A stretch of 64,000 bases of DNA from positions 248,001-312,000 of the forward strand of contig NZ_SLWS01000004.1 in assembly GCF_004345645.1 (NCBI RefSeq). The letters run 5' to 3'. The notes beneath the pieces are model-generated. The model searched no databases and was not told the DNA's origin. It was given only the letters and a program-made list of their open reading frames with translations. This document shows, piece by piece, positions 53,067 through 62,394 of the stretch. This DNA comes from Actinocrispum wychmicini (lineage in GTDB: Bacteria; Actinomycetota; Actinomycetes; Mycobacteriales; Pseudonocardiaceae). The translations under genes and the position numbers were made by a program. Position 1 is the first letter of the stretch; each line of letters begins with the position of its first letter.

Positions 53067-53070
53067 GAGC
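53047..53070. repeat. Dispersed CGGCATGAGCGTGCGTT motif, copy C
   Basis: CTCGCGGCATGAGCGTGCGT at 53049-53068, differing from copies at 14929 and 19868 by two bases. It lies between the dead intron and the TIR gene stop. Confidence 0.5.
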
Positions 53071-53108
53071 GTGCGTTGTCGGGAGTGACAATGAGATGCC
53101 GTTGACGC

Positions 53109-53612
53109 TCAGCTGAGGCGGGCAGCATGGATGTCGCTGTGGCGCTCAAGGAGCGTAGGCAGCAGGCGCAGTAGGTGATCGACGTCTTGCTGGGAATCTC
53201 TGGGCCGGAGCCGAACGTATTGGCAGGTGGCCAACTGGCGGATGGCGGCGGGCAGGTCATGCGGGAGCAATCTCGGGATATCACCGATCAGCACAGGGAC
53301 GACAATGGTCCCGAGGGAGAACGCCTCGGCGATCTCCCTGCGGACCCAGTCGGTTCTGCTGTCGATGGCCCGACGCCCGTACCGGTCGCGGGCATTCAGC
53401 CAGCGGTCCCCGATCAGCACCAGGAGCACACCGCTGCGACGGACCGCGGAGAGCAGTTCGCGGTCGAAGGTGGTGCCGGGCGGTATCGAGCGGCTGGCCC
53501 GGAACACGGAGTCCGCGCCGAACTCGCTGGACAGCACATGATCAAGCAGCACCGCGGCCCAGGGCTGGTCGTTGGTGCGGTAGTTGATGAATACCAAAGG
53601 CGTGAGTTCCAC
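53109..53612 (-). CDS. TIR-domain protein (TIR_2 type), candidate NAD-cleaving effector
   Basis: GTG 53612 is the start that fits the TIR fold; the ORF extends farther upstream only over the divergent gene. 167 residues, almost all one TIR domain: TPLVFINYRTNDQPWAAVLL (first strand and box 1), DSVFRASRSIPPGTTFDREL, GVLLVLIGDRWLNARDR, then TDWVRREIAEAF, where the Glu (about residue 93) is at the position of the catalytic Glu in TIR NAD hydrolases. VVPVLIGDIPRLLPHDLP follows. Such stand-alone bacterial TIRs need a sensor partner. It is 113 bp from the divergent HTH/helical gene, which may be its sensor or regulator. Confidence 0.85.
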   Translation of the reverse strand: MELTPLVFINYRTNDQPWAAVLLDHVLSSEFGADSVFRASRSIPPGTTFDRELLSAVRRSGVLLVLIGDRWLNARDRYGRRAIDSRTDWVRREIAEAFSLGTIVVPVLIGDIPRLLPHDLPAAIRQLATCQYVRLRPRDSQQDVDHLLRLLPTLLERHSDIHAARLS

Positions 53613-53680
53613 GACGCGGTCCCTCTCTCTTCGTCCTGTGGACAGGAGGATGCCCGTTGCCGCCGGGTGAACCCGCGGCG

Positions 53681-53708
53681 TTGAATACGACCAGCCGCGC
53701 TGTAAACA
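53681..53708 (+). promoter_or_regulatory. Candidate promoter of the HTH/helical-repeat gene
   Basis: TTGAAT (53681-53686) and TAAACA (53703-53708), 16 bp apart, precede the ribosome site GAAGGGGA and ATG 53726. The 113-bp divergent region also serves the TIR gene, so the two are likely co-controlled. Confidence 0.35.
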
Positions 53709-53725
53709 ATTGCTGAAGGGGACCG

Positions 53726-55384
53726 ATGACCAGGTCGGGCCGTCCTGCTCGGCACAGCACCGCGAACACGGTCGACGGGTACCTCGGCTGGCTTGCCAGG
53801 ACGTTGCGGTACGACGCCCATGACGAGCACCTGGCAACCGCCACCGCGTTCGCCCATGCGCTGGCCGAACAGCCAGGGACGCCATCATTCGGGCCGGCCA
53901 TGATCTCCCGGCTGGAGGGTGGAACCGCCCGCTGGCGTGTCGAGCACCTCATCGTCTACGCCCGTGTGCTTGGGCTGCCCTGGTCCCGACTGCTCGCGCC
54001 CTCATACAAGGTGAGCAAACTGTTCGGCAGCCGCCGCGGCATCGCGAGCCTGCTGCGCATCCACTACACCGACGAGGAGGAGCAGACCGCGGCCGACCTC
54101 GTCGACGCCCTGTACGGGGACGACCCGATCAACACCGACAGTTGGGACCTTCTGTCCGGGTACCTCTTGGTCACCCGCCGCAAGCTGGGCATGCGGACGT
54201 GGCGGCTGTTGTGCGAGCGACTCCTGCTGGAGATCTGCGCGACCCAGGGCGCCGACCAGGACATCCGGGCCGAAGCGCTGGTCCGGATCATGGCGGTCGA
54301 CCGCGTCGCCGAGATCGCGAACGAGTTCGCCATCGGGATCGCGTCGCAGGCGGGCAACCCCATGTCGTTCATGCCATTGAAGATCTTCCAACGACTGCCG
54401 AGAAAGGCGCCCAGCGACTGGATTGTGCGCTCGCTGCTCGACCCGCCCGACCGCTGGCTGCTCCGCGAACTGTTCACCAGCGTGGACGTACTGACCCGGG
54501 GCGAGCTGTGGGAGCCGTCCACAAAGGAACGAGCGGCACTCCGCACAGCGAGCGTCGACGCGGCACTGGACGCCCACACCGAGATGGAGGTCAAGCGGTC
54601 GAGCCTGCGCCTACTGGATATCCTCGATCCGGCGGCCGCGCGCCGGGTCCTGCACCGCGTGGGCGACGGCGAGTTGGTGTACCGGGCGAAGCCGAGCGAC
54701 GTGACCGATGCCCAACGGATTCGATACCGCGAGTTCGCCGAACAGTTCGCCACCACGCTCCAGGAAATCGGCCCAAAGCACCGGAGCAAGTGGGTACACG
54801 GTGAAGACAGAGTACTGGTCGAGGTCGTGACCGAGACGCTCTTCGGCAGTGGCGCCGCCCAAAGCGGATACACCGCGTTGCTCACCAACTCCGGATACCG
54901 CGACGCCCTGAGTCAAGCGGTCACCGACCATCTGGCTGACACGACCACATACCAGGACGTCACCGTGGCGCGGGCGATGGTCCGCCTTGCGGGCAAGGTC
55001 GTGTCCGGCCCGGCGGCCGGCCGCACACTGTTGCGCATCATCGGCAGCTCCCGACTCGACGTGGACACCCGCGTACAAACGGCATGGGCATTGGCCAACG
55101 CCGCACCACGGCTACCCCGCAAATTCATGGACGGGATCCTCGACATCCGTCAGGACCGCTCATTCGGCAGCCAGGCAGTCACCGTGCTGCGTGCGATCAT
55201 CGCGGCCAGCGCGCGAGCCGGAAACACCACCAACCTCCGGTCGGTGCTCGACGACGACACCGCACCGTCGCCTGCCCGGCAGGAATGCGCCTGGTGGCTC
55301 TCGCTGCCACCCGGGGTACTCGCCGCAATGCAAGGGTCCACCCCCACGTCGACCGGTTCGCGGCGGGTGCTGTTCGGACGCTGA
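53726..55384 (+). CDS. XRE-like HTH protein with long helical-repeat domain, partner of the TIR gene
   Basis: 552 residues from ATG 53726 with GAAGGGGAC upstream. An N-terminal helix-turn-helix-like domain (about 35-85, FAHALAEQPGTPSFGPAMIS, RLEGGTARWRVEHLIVYARV) has an unusually long first part. The rest is all helical with HEAT/ARM-like character (RAEALVRIMAVDRVAEIANE, LRLLDILDPAAARRVLHRVG, AWALANAAPRLPRKFMDGIL). No catalytic motif is seen. It may be a transcription factor with a large ligand-sensing solenoid, or the sensor of a TIR immune pair. The divergent arrangement with TIR is the only functional hint. Confidence 0.72.
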   Translation: MTRSGRPARHSTANTVDGYLGWLARTLRYDAHDEHLATATAFAHALAEQPGTPSFGPAMISRLEGGTARWRVEHLIVYARVLGLPWSRLLAPSYKVSKLFGSRRGIASLLRIHYTDEEEQTAADLVDALYGDDPINTDSWDLLSGYLLVTRRKLGMRTWRLLCERLLLEICATQGADQDIRAEALVRIMAVDRVAEIANEFAIGIASQAGNPMSFMPLKIFQRLPRKAPSDWIVRSLLDPPDRWLLRELFTSVDVLTRGELWEPSTKERAALRTASVDAALDAHTEMEVKRSSLRLLDILDPAAARRVLHRVGDGELVYRAKPSDVTDAQRIRYREFAEQFATTLQEIGPKHRSKWVHGEDRVLVEVVTETLFGSGAAQSGYTALLTNSGYRDALSQAVTDHLADTTTYQDVTVARAMVRLAGKVVSGPAAGRTLLRIIGSSRLDVDTRVQTAWALANAAPRLPRKFMDGILDIRQDRSFGSQAVTVLRAIIAASARAGNTTNLRSVLDDDTAPSPARQECAWWLSLPPGVLAAMQGSTPTSTGSRRVLFGR

Positions 55385-55494
55385 CCGCGATCTCACTCTT
55401 GGGCCGGCCCGCGAACCAATGGACGCACCTACCCATGCTGGCCATCGCAGAATCTCCCTACCGAGAAGGACCTCGCGTACCTGCTGACGCTGCA

Positions 55495-56130
55495 CTAGCC
55501 GTAGCAGTCCTGGGAGATGGACTCCAGGGCCAGGTAGTCGAGCTTGCCCGAGTCGTCGAAGGTGAATCGGTAGCGGGCCTTCGAGTTGGCGGGGGGCGGG
55601 ATGAGCACGCCCTCGGATTGGGTGTTGGCTACCTTGAACGCCGGGTAGGCCGTGTGCACCTTCGCGGCGGTCATGCCGATCCTGACGCCTTCAGGAGTGT
55701 GGATCTTCGGTCCGGTCCGGGCGACGATGGCGGCTACCCCGATCGTCCGGCTGACGTACACGGTCTCAATGGACATCCCGGGTTCGGCCGGCCACTCGGC
55801 ACAGCCGTCTTTCGGCGCGGGGGTCTTGGTGAAGACGCCGGTCGCGGCCGCTGCCTTGGCGTCCATGCCGATGAGGATCGGATCCACGCCCGGAGCGGGA
55901 GGACGCCAGCCGAACGGACCGAGGCTGTCCGCGTCCGGAACGTCGTTGGCGGAGGACGAAGTCGGCGTGATTGTCAGACTCGTCTGCGCCTGCGATGTGG
56001 TGGCGCTGGTTGTCGTGGTCGCAACCGAGGTGCTTGCGCCGCCGACCGCGGTGCCGCTGGTGGTCTTGTCGCAGCCGCCGACGCTGACCACGACGACCGG
56101 CGCCACCAGCCGTGCCAAGAGCCGCGTCAT
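55495..56130 (-). CDS. Lipoprotein of unknown function
   Basis: 211 residues from ATG 56130 (GTG 56139 also possible); the extension to 56211 is rejected because it precedes the signal. A lipobox VVSVGGC follows a hydrophobic core (about residues 5-20), then a Ser/Thr-rich linker and a soluble domain. This contains two Cys (KDGCAEWP and the terminal SQDCYG), which may pair, and EGVRIGMTAAKVHTAYPAFK, a turn motif common in actinomycete lipoproteins that resemble BLIP/SmpA-type folds. It is exported and anchored to the outer face of the membrane. Located downstream of the TAP peptidase on the same strand, 167 bp away. Confidence 0.75.
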   Translation of the reverse strand: MTRLLARLVAPVVVVSVGGCDKTTSGTAVGGASTSVATTTTSATTSQAQTSLTITPTSSSANDVPDADSLGPFGWRPPAPGVDPILIGMDAKAAAATGVFTKTPAPKDGCAEWPAEPGMSIETVYVSRTIGVAAIVARTGPKIHTPEGVRIGMTAAKVHTAYPAFKVANTQSEGVLIPPPANSKARYRFTFDDSGKLDYLALESISQDCYG

Positions 56131-56297
56131 CCGTGTCACACGAGCAAGTGTGGACTGGGCCGCCTGGAATCGATGCTGGCCGCGCTGGCTGATGTCCAGG
56201 CATCCTGCCACCGCGGAACGTCGCTCAGCTCGAAGGTCGACGCCGGCCGACGGACGTCCGCGGGCCGGCGTCGGTTGTTGAAGGGTCTGGATCGGAG

Positions 56298-57902
56298 TTA
56301 CCCGGCGAACGGGGCCTGGTCCTGTTGGCAGACCGTGCCTGGCGCGGGTAGGGCGCCAGTGACGAAGTACGCGTCCTCGATCCGGTCGACGCAGCTGCTG
56401 TGGTTGATCAATGCGGAGTGGCCGTAGCCGTGCACGGTCAGCAGCCGCGCGTTGGCCAGGTCGTGGGCCATGGCGACCGAATCCTTATACGGTGTGGCCG
56501 GGTCGACGGTGTTGCCGATGACGAGGATCGGTGCCGCGGTGGGGCGGTTCCACGGGCCGGTGTAGCGGTCCGCCGACAGCACCGGCCACTGCGCGCACGG
56601 TTCATCGACCCACGCCCAGACCGGACCGACCACGCCGGAGCGAGCCGTCGCGAAGGCCGCCTGCGCCGCGTACTGGCCCGGATCGCGCGGGTGAGGGCTG
56701 TCCGAACAGAGCACGCCGAACTGCGCTTCCCGGCCCGCGTACGGCGTGACCGCGTTCGGCACAACACCGAGATTCGGGAACGTGAAGTCCTGTACCGGCA
56801 ACGCGTTCCCGGCAGGCGCGGAACTACCGTCTGTCAATGCCCAGAGGGTTTGCAGGAGCGTGGCCAGCTGCGGCCAGCCGGCCGTCAGGTTCGGAATCGG
56901 CAGCGCGTTGTAGAGCCCATTGACTGTCAGGGACACGGCGAGCGATCTGGTGACGGTCCTTCCCGACACCGTGACCGGATGGTTGGCCAAACGGTCCAGC
57001 AGGGTGTCGTACTTGGCGTGGGTGGCCGCCGGGCTACCGGCGGAGAACGCGCAGGAACCGGTCGCGGCGCGGCCACACAGGTCGAGGAACGCGGTCAGGG
57101 CCGCCTCGGATCCCTCGTCGGAACCCATCCGCAGGAACGTGCCCAGTCGGTGCGCGGAGCCGTCGGTTCCGGTCGCCCACGCGACCGGGTCGACATTGGC
57201 GTCGAGCGTGATCGCCCGGACTTTGCTGGGGAACAGGTTCGCGTAGGTGGCGCCGAGATACGTGCCGTAGGAGCCGCCGAAGTAGTTCAGGGACGGATCG
57301 CCGACCGCCTGGCGCAGCAGATCCATGTCCCGGGCGACATCGGCGGTGGTGTCGTGCGCGAGCAACGGTCCGGCGTGCGCGGCACACGCGTTGTCGAAGG
57401 TGGCCCAGGTGTTCTCCCACACTTGTGCTTGTGCCGCACTGGTCGGGTATCCGCCCGAGACGCGGGACAGCAGTTGCTGTTCCTGGTCGATGGTGTCGAA
57501 GCACTGCAGGTCGGTGCTCTGCCCGATGCCGCGTGGGTCGAAGCTGACCAGGTCGAACCGGGCGCGTAGGTCCGGCGGGAACAGCCCGTACACCTGCGGC
57601 AACGCGGCCACGCCCGAACCGCCGGGGCCACCGGGATTGAAGAGGACCGAGCCGATGCGGTGGTCCGGGTCGGTGGCCGGGTGTTTGATCACCGCGAGGT
57701 GGATGGTCGCGGCGGTGGGATGAGCGTAGTCCAGTGGCACGGTGGCGGTGGCACAGAAGAAACCGTTGTTACACGGCTGCCAATCCAGTGCCGGCACGGC
57801 TGGTGCCGCGATCGCGGCCGGCGCGGTGATCAACCCGAGCGCGGCGCACAGCGCGGCGACCAGTGGGACACCTCGTCGCCGGTTGGGTAACGGATTCCAC
57901 AT
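56298..57902 (-). CDS. Secreted tripeptidyl-aminopeptidase-type alpha/beta hydrolase
   Basis: 534 residues from ATG 57902. Residues 1-32 form a signal peptide (LVAALCAALGLITAPAAIAA). The family pattern is complete: VPLDYAHPTAATIHLAVIKH, then VLFNPGGPGGSGVAAL (oxyanion region), SFDPRGIGQSTDLQC and the nucleophile elbow NYFGGSYGTYLGATYAN (Ser about residue 209). The C-terminal TAP-like domain provides Asp in VIGNTVDPATPY (about 467) and His in VHGYGHSALINHSSC (about 494), the latter preceding the conserved Cys. These are exported exopeptidases that remove N-terminal peptides, usually for nutrition. Intact. The SARP regulator reads divergently 265 bp upstream and may control it. Confidence 0.92.
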   Translation of the reverse strand: MWNPLPNRRRGVPLVAALCAALGLITAPAAIAAPAVPALDWQPCNNGFFCATATVPLDYAHPTAATIHLAVIKHPATDPDHRIGSVLFNPGGPGGSGVAALPQVYGLFPPDLRARFDLVSFDPRGIGQSTDLQCFDTIDQEQQLLSRVSGGYPTSAAQAQVWENTWATFDNACAAHAGPLLAHDTTADVARDMDLLRQAVGDPSLNYFGGSYGTYLGATYANLFPSKVRAITLDANVDPVAWATGTDGSAHRLGTFLRMGSDEGSEAALTAFLDLCGRAATGSCAFSAGSPAATHAKYDTLLDRLANHPVTVSGRTVTRSLAVSLTVNGLYNALPIPNLTAGWPQLATLLQTLWALTDGSSAPAGNALPVQDFTFPNLGVVPNAVTPYAGREAQFGVLCSDSPHPRDPGQYAAQAAFATARSGVVGPVWAWVDEPCAQWPVLSADRYTGPWNRPTAAPILVIGNTVDPATPYKDSVAMAHDLANARLLTVHGYGHSALINHSSCVDRIEDAYFVTGALPAPGTVCQQDQAPFAG

Positions 57903-58167
57903 ATTGCGTATCCCCCTTCAACATCCGGTGGAAAGCGGGCGTTTGCCCTTTTTGTCGCGACCGAGTGACGGCGACTTCTTGCTGTCCCCAGGTCAGTTCC
58001 TTGGGCGGTATGAACTTGTCGATGGTGGCCGGATCAGAAACGCGGTGCGCGGGCTGGCCACGGGACCAGCGTCCACGGCAGGCTGTACCGGTCCCTTACC
58101 GGCGGTTGAGTCGGCCGGTCAGCCCGGTAGTGCGGAGTCGGGGAGGCTCCCACTCGCAGGGGGAGAG
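57903..58167. other. Divergent promoter region between the peptidase and the AfsR-type regulator
   Basis: 265 bases. The + strand frame is open here but has no plausible start; I take it as untranslated leader. The site GGGGGAGAG lies just before the regulator ATG. No repeat typical of SARP heptamer operators was noticed. Confidence 0.35.
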
Positions 58168-61100
58168 ATGACAATCGAGTTCCGTCTGCTCGGCGAGATC
58201 GAAGCGCGCGTTGCTGGACAGCCGATCGTGATCGGGTTCGCGCAATTGCGGTGCGTGCTGGCTGTGCTGCTGGTCGAGGCCAACCACACGGTGTCGGTCG
58301 ACCAACTGCTGGATCGGGTCTGGGGCCCACGTCGCGAGCCGCGCCGACCGCGAGACGCCGTCCAACACCGCATCGCCCTGCTGCGCAAGGCACTCACGGC
58401 GGTCCCGGGTGTCACGATCACCACGCACACCACCGGCTACCGACTCGTCGTCGATCCGGAGACGGTCGATCTGCACCGATTCGAGTCCCTCGTCGCCCAG
58501 GCACGCGCCAGCCGGGCCGACGAGCTCACCGCCACGTTGTTCACCCAGGCGCTGGGATTGTGGCGCGGAGAACCGCTCGCCGACCTGCCAGACACGACCT
58601 GGACCACGTCCGTACGTGCCGCACTGAGCCAGCGCCGCCATGCGGCCCAACTGGACCTCGGGGACGCACAACTCCGCTTGGGCCAGCACGCCGCGCTGCT
58701 GGCCGACCTCACCAACAATCCGGATCGCCATCCACTGGATGAGCGCTTGGCCGGGCAGTACGTACTCGCTCTCTACCGCAGCGGTCGCCAGGCCGAGGCG
58801 CTGTCGCACTACCAAACGCTCCGACACCGCCTGGCCGACGAGCTGGGGACAGATCCCAGCCCGCCCCTGCAACGGCTGTATCAACAGATCCTGCACGCCG
58901 ACCCCACAGTCGCCGCTCCGGCATCGATCCGCCAGACGCCGAAAGCCGCACCCGAGGCCGCGGTGCCACGCAACGACCTGTTGGGCGAGGTCGCGGACTT
59001 CACCGGCCGCGCCGCAGAGTTGCGTGACCTGCGCTCGGCCCTGCCTGCCGACGGCACCACCGCAACGGCGGTGACGATCTTCGCCATCGACGGCATGGCC
59101 GGCATCGGCAAGACCACCCTGGCGCTGCGGGTCGCCCACCTGCTGAAAGACCGCTACCCCGACGCCCAACTGTTCATCGACCTGCACGCCCACACCACCA
59201 GCCGGGACACTCTCGACCCCGCAACAGCGCTGGCAAGCCTGCTCCACGCCATCGGCGTGCCCGCCGAGCACGTCCCGGAGACACTGGAGGATCGCGCCGC
59301 CCGATGGCGGGCCGAGTCGGCCCACCGCAACGTCCTGGTGGTGCTGGACAACGCCGCCAGCGCCGCCCACGTACGCCCGCTGCTCCCCGGCACCGCGGGG
59401 TCGCTGATCCTGGTCACCAGCCGGCGTCGCCTGGTCGACCTCGACGTCACCCATACCCTGTCGCTGGATCTCCTCCCACCCGACGACGCGATCACCCTTC
59501 TTGCCCGGGTGATCGGCCACCAACGATCCGCGGCCGAACCCGCCGCGGTCGCGGACGTGGCGCGGTTGTGCGGCTACCTCCCGCTGGCGCTACGGGTCGC
59601 CGCCGCACGACTGCGCGCCCGCCCGACGTGGTCGGTGGGCTACATGGCCGAACGACTGCGCGACGAGAGCCGGCGGCTGGCCGAGCTGGCGTCCGGGGAC
59701 CGCAGCGTCGCCGCCGCGTTCGCCGCCTCCTACCAGCAGCTCACCCCACCCTTGCGCCGCCTGTTCCGACTGCTCGGCCTGATACCGGGCCCGCACTGGG
59801 ACACCCCGCTGGCCGCCGCGCTGGCCGACACCAGCCTGGCCGGCACCGAGTCCAGCTTGGAGCAGCTACTGGACGTGCATCTGCTCCTGCAGCCGGCACC
59901 GGGCCGCTACCAGTTTCACGACCTGCTGCGCCGGCACGCACGCACCGCCGCACAGCGGGAAGAGTCAGCGGCCGACCGTCAGGCCGCGCTCAACAGGATC
60001 CTTGAGTACTACCGGATCGTCGGATCCAACGCGGTGGCAACGACGCTGCCCGCCACCTGGCGAGCGTCGACCGCGACGGTCGCGAGCGGGCCGGTCGTGT
60101 TCACCGCGCCGAGCCAGGCCCGGCAATGGCTGGAGACGGAACTAGCCAACATTCACGCCGCCGTACGCGCGGTGGCGGATGCACCCGGTTCCGCGCCGCT
60201 GCGCCTGGATCTGCTGACCGTCCTGTCCCACGCACAGCGTGTCAGCGGCCGCTTGGTCGAAAGCGGCGCCACCGCACGGCGTTTGCTGGCTCTGCTGCCC
60301 GCCGACGATCACACCCGCCGAGCCACCGTGGCGGTGCTGACCGCGGGTACCGAGTTAGTGCTCGGGTCTTCACAAGAGGCCACGGCGATCCTGCACGATC
60401 ATTTGGGCCACTCGACTGGCCTCCCCGCGTCCGGTGTCGTACCGCAGTGCCTGACAGCGGCGACGCTCAACACCACTACTGGCCTTTTCGATCAGTCCGG
60501 CCGGCTGCTGACCACACTGGCCGGCATGGATCTGGGCCCTGCCGAGCGGTTCGCCGCCGCAGCGCTCCGCGCGGTGAACGCCTATTCCCAGGGCAACTTG
60601 CCGGTCGTCGGCACGCTTATCGGCACAGCCGATCGTTTGATGAACTCCCTCTCCGCCAGCGAGTTGGCACCGTACGTGGCCGCGATCTGCCTGCTGTGCG
60701 AGGTCGAGCAGCAGTTCACCGGCCGAGCCGACGCCGCGTTGGACCGGCTTCGCCACGTGATACGGCTCGACCGCGCCGGCCACAACGCGATGCAGCCGAT
60801 GCTTTACGTGCTGCAGGCCGTGATTCTCGGCGAGACAGGACGGCTGCCTGACGCAGTGGCCACCGCCGAACAGGCTGTCGAGTTGGCCCGGTTGACCAGC
60901 CCACCACACGCCCTGGGACAACTGCGATGTGGCCAGGCACTGGTGCTGATCTGGCGCGGCGACCACAACCCAGCGTTGAGCACCCTGGCCGAGGCTGCCG
61001 CCCAGTGCTCGCCGGAGCGGGTCACGCAAGCAGCGCTGATCCAGTGCGTCCGTGGGATGGCATTGATCGAATCTGGTGAGACCAGTACTGGCGTGGCAGC

Positions 61101-61539
61101 GATCGAGGCGTGCTACGACAAGATCGCCAACTCCGGGAACATAGGAATCCTGCTCAGAGCGCTGGAAACCATGGCACATGCCGAGGCCGAGCGCGGGCGC
61201 GCACACGCCGCGCGCGGCATGGTAGAGCGAGCCGAACGGATCTGTCACCGTCATCCCGTGCGTGTGGCTATCACCAACGTCATCCGGGCGCACGCCCTGA
61301 CCTCCAGCGATCCGGACCGTTCCGCTCGCCTGGCCTTGGACGCCGCTCGTGCGCTGGCGTCCGCTGGCCTCCGGATACAGGAGGGCCGCGCCTGGCTGCG
61401 CGCCGGGCTCAGTCTGGCCCACTCTGGCAACCACCACCAGGCAAGGGACATGCTCACCACCGCGGCCGCGCTGTGGGAAACCAGCGGCGCTCGAAGCATG
61501 CACTTGCAAGCCACCCTAGCCCTTACCGAACTCGCCTAG
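58168..61539 (+). CDS. AfsR/SARP-type transcriptional regulator with BTAD, NB-ARC and TPR domains
   Basis: 1123 residues from ATG 58168, behind GGGGGAGAG. Residues 1-95 are an OmpR-type winged helix (MTIEFRLLGEIEARVAGQPI, VDQLLDRVWGPR, VQHRIALLRKAL). Residues 96-240 are the bacterial transcriptional activation domain (DLHRFESLVAQARASRADEL, later SHYQTLRHRLADELGTDPSP). The NB-ARC ATPase has a P-loop GMAGIGKTTLALRVAH (about 309-324), Walker B NVLVVLDNA (about 388-396) and GYLPLALRVAAARL (GLPL-type motif). The last 480 residues are TPR-like helices. Such proteins activate secondary metabolism or secretion genes after ATP-dependent oligomerisation. The target is unknown; the divergent TAP peptidase is one candidate. 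Confidence 0.92.
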   Translation: MTIEFRLLGEIEARVAGQPIVIGFAQLRCVLAVLLVEANHTVSVDQLLDRVWGPRREPRRPRDAVQHRIALLRKALTAVPGVTITTHTTGYRLVVDPETVDLHRFESLVAQARASRADELTATLFTQALGLWRGEPLADLPDTTWTTSVRAALSQRRHAAQLDLGDAQLRLGQHAALLADLTNNPDRHPLDERLAGQYVLALYRSGRQAEALSHYQTLRHRLADELGTDPSPPLQRLYQQILHADPTVAAPASIRQTPKAAPEAAVPRNDLLGEVADFTGRAAELRDLRSALPADGTTATAVTIFAIDGMAGIGKTTLALRVAHLLKDRYPDAQLFIDLHAHTTSRDTLDPATALASLLHAIGVPAEHVPETLEDRAARWRAESAHRNVLVVLDNAASAAHVRPLLPGTAGSLILVTSRRRLVDLDVTHTLSLDLLPPDDAITLLARVIGHQRSAAEPAAVADVARLCGYLPLALRVAAARLRARPTWSVGYMAERLRDESRRLAELASGDRSVAAAFAASYQQLTPPLRRLFRLLGLIPGPHWDTPLAAALADTSLAGTESSLEQLLDVHLLLQPAPGRYQFHDLLRRHARTAAQREESAADRQAALNRILEYYRIVGSNAVATTLPATWRASTATVASGPVVFTAPSQARQWLETELANIHAAVRAVADAPGSAPLRLDLLTVLSHAQRVSGRLVESGATARRLLALLPADDHTRRATVAVLTAGTELVLGSSQEATAILHDHLGHSTGLPASGVVPQCLTAATLNTTTGLFDQSGRLLTTLAGMDLGPAERFAAAALRAVNAYSQGNLPVVGTLIGTADRLMNSLSASELAPYVAAICLLCEVEQQFTGRADAALDRLRHVIRLDRAGHNAMQPMLYVLQAVILGETGRLPDAVATAEQAVELARLTSPPHALGQLRCGQALVLIWRGDHNPALSTLAEAAAQCSPERVTQAALIQCVRGMALIESGETSTGVAAIEACYDKIANSGNIGILLRALETMAHAEAERGRAHAARGMVERAERICHRHPVRVAITNVIRAHALTSSDPDRSARLALDAARALASAGLRIQEGRAWLRAGLSLAHSGNHHQARDMLTTAAALWETSGARSMHLQATLALTELA

Positions 61540-61766
61540 AGGTCCCGTAATGGACGAGCTCGTGGTGATCTAACGACCATGAGGTACGACTGCTGTACCT
61601 GATCTTCGTTCGACCGGGCGGATGGCTTGTCCTGCCTGGCCGCTCGTCGGCGTCACAGGACAACGTCGGCAGTGTCCTGGCACCCGACCAAGTCGATCAG
61701 ACCCCTGTGGCACTCTCAGCGGCATGAGCGGGCGCGGGGAGCTGTCCCCATGGTTCGGTCGTGTGA
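61540..61766. other. Intergenic between convergent genes
   Basis: Between the regulator stop and the TetR stop. Contains a weak GCGGCATGAGCGGGCG relative of the dispersed motif at 61718-61733. No gene recognised. Confidence 0.3.
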
Positions 61767-62372
61767 TCAGGTGCCGCCGCGCCTCGCGGGTTCCTTCGTC
61801 GTGCCGGTCCAGCCGGTGTCGAGCAAGGCGAAGATCCGGTCGAGTGTGGACTCGGCGTCGTCTCGCCCTCGGACGAGGGTGACGGCTTCGAGGGCGAAGT
61901 GGGCCAGCGCCTGGCAGCCGGGGTCGCCCTCGGGTAGTTCGGTGTCGGCGGCGATCGCCGCGGACAGTGCGTTCTCGTGGCGCAGCCACATGCGGCGAAA
62001 GTACTCGCGCAGTGCGGGAGTGGTGTCGATCAGGCGGAGGAAGTCAGCGAGGCGCGGGTCGGTGCGGACCTGTCGGGAGCGCTCGTCCCGGAGTAGTTGG
62101 CGCAGCGCCTGGGGGATGGATTGTCCGCTGGGGCGGTCGCGGACAGCGGCGACGAGCGCGGCCTCGCGGTCAGTGTCCTGGTCGAAGACCAGTGCTTCCT
62201 TGCCCTCGGGGAAGTGTTTGAACAGGGTGGCCACCGAGACGTCGGCGGTGTCGGCGATCTCCCGCACGCCGACCGCGTCGTAGCCGCGCTCCAGAAACAG
62301 CTCCAGCGCGGCGTCCGCCAGAGCTTGACGGGTGGCGGCCTTCTTGCGCTCGCGGCGCCCCGGCTCGGTCAC
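61767..62372 (-). CDS. TetR-family transcriptional repressor
   Basis: 201 residues. The N-terminal HTH is typical: RRERKKAATRQALADAALEL, FLERGYDAVGVREIADTADV, SVATLFKHFPEGKEALVFD. The C-terminal ligand-binding part is helical (DFLRLIDTTPALREYFRRMW). It reads divergently from the FAD monooxygenase, and three GAACNGTTC operators occupy the intergenic region, so it very probably represses itself and the monooxygenase until its ligand, perhaps the enzyme's substrate, binds. Confidence 0.92.
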   Translation of the reverse strand: MTEPGRRERKKAATRQALADAALELFLERGYDAVGVREIADTADVSVATLFKHFPEGKEALVFDQDTDREAALVAAVRDRPSGQSIPQALRQLLRDERSRQVRTDPRLADFLRLIDTTPALREYFRRMWLRHENALSAAIAADTELPEGDPGCQALAHFALEAVTLVRGRDDAESTLDRIFALLDTGWTGTTKEPARRGGT

Positions 62373-62394
62373 GTCTCCACCCTAGCGCAGTATT

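Noticed and set aside
57742..58167. A 142-codon N-terminal extension of the AfsR-type regulator
   Set aside because: It overlaps the start of the divergent peptidase gene and lacks homology to SARP proteins, whose winged helix begins at MTIEFRLLG.
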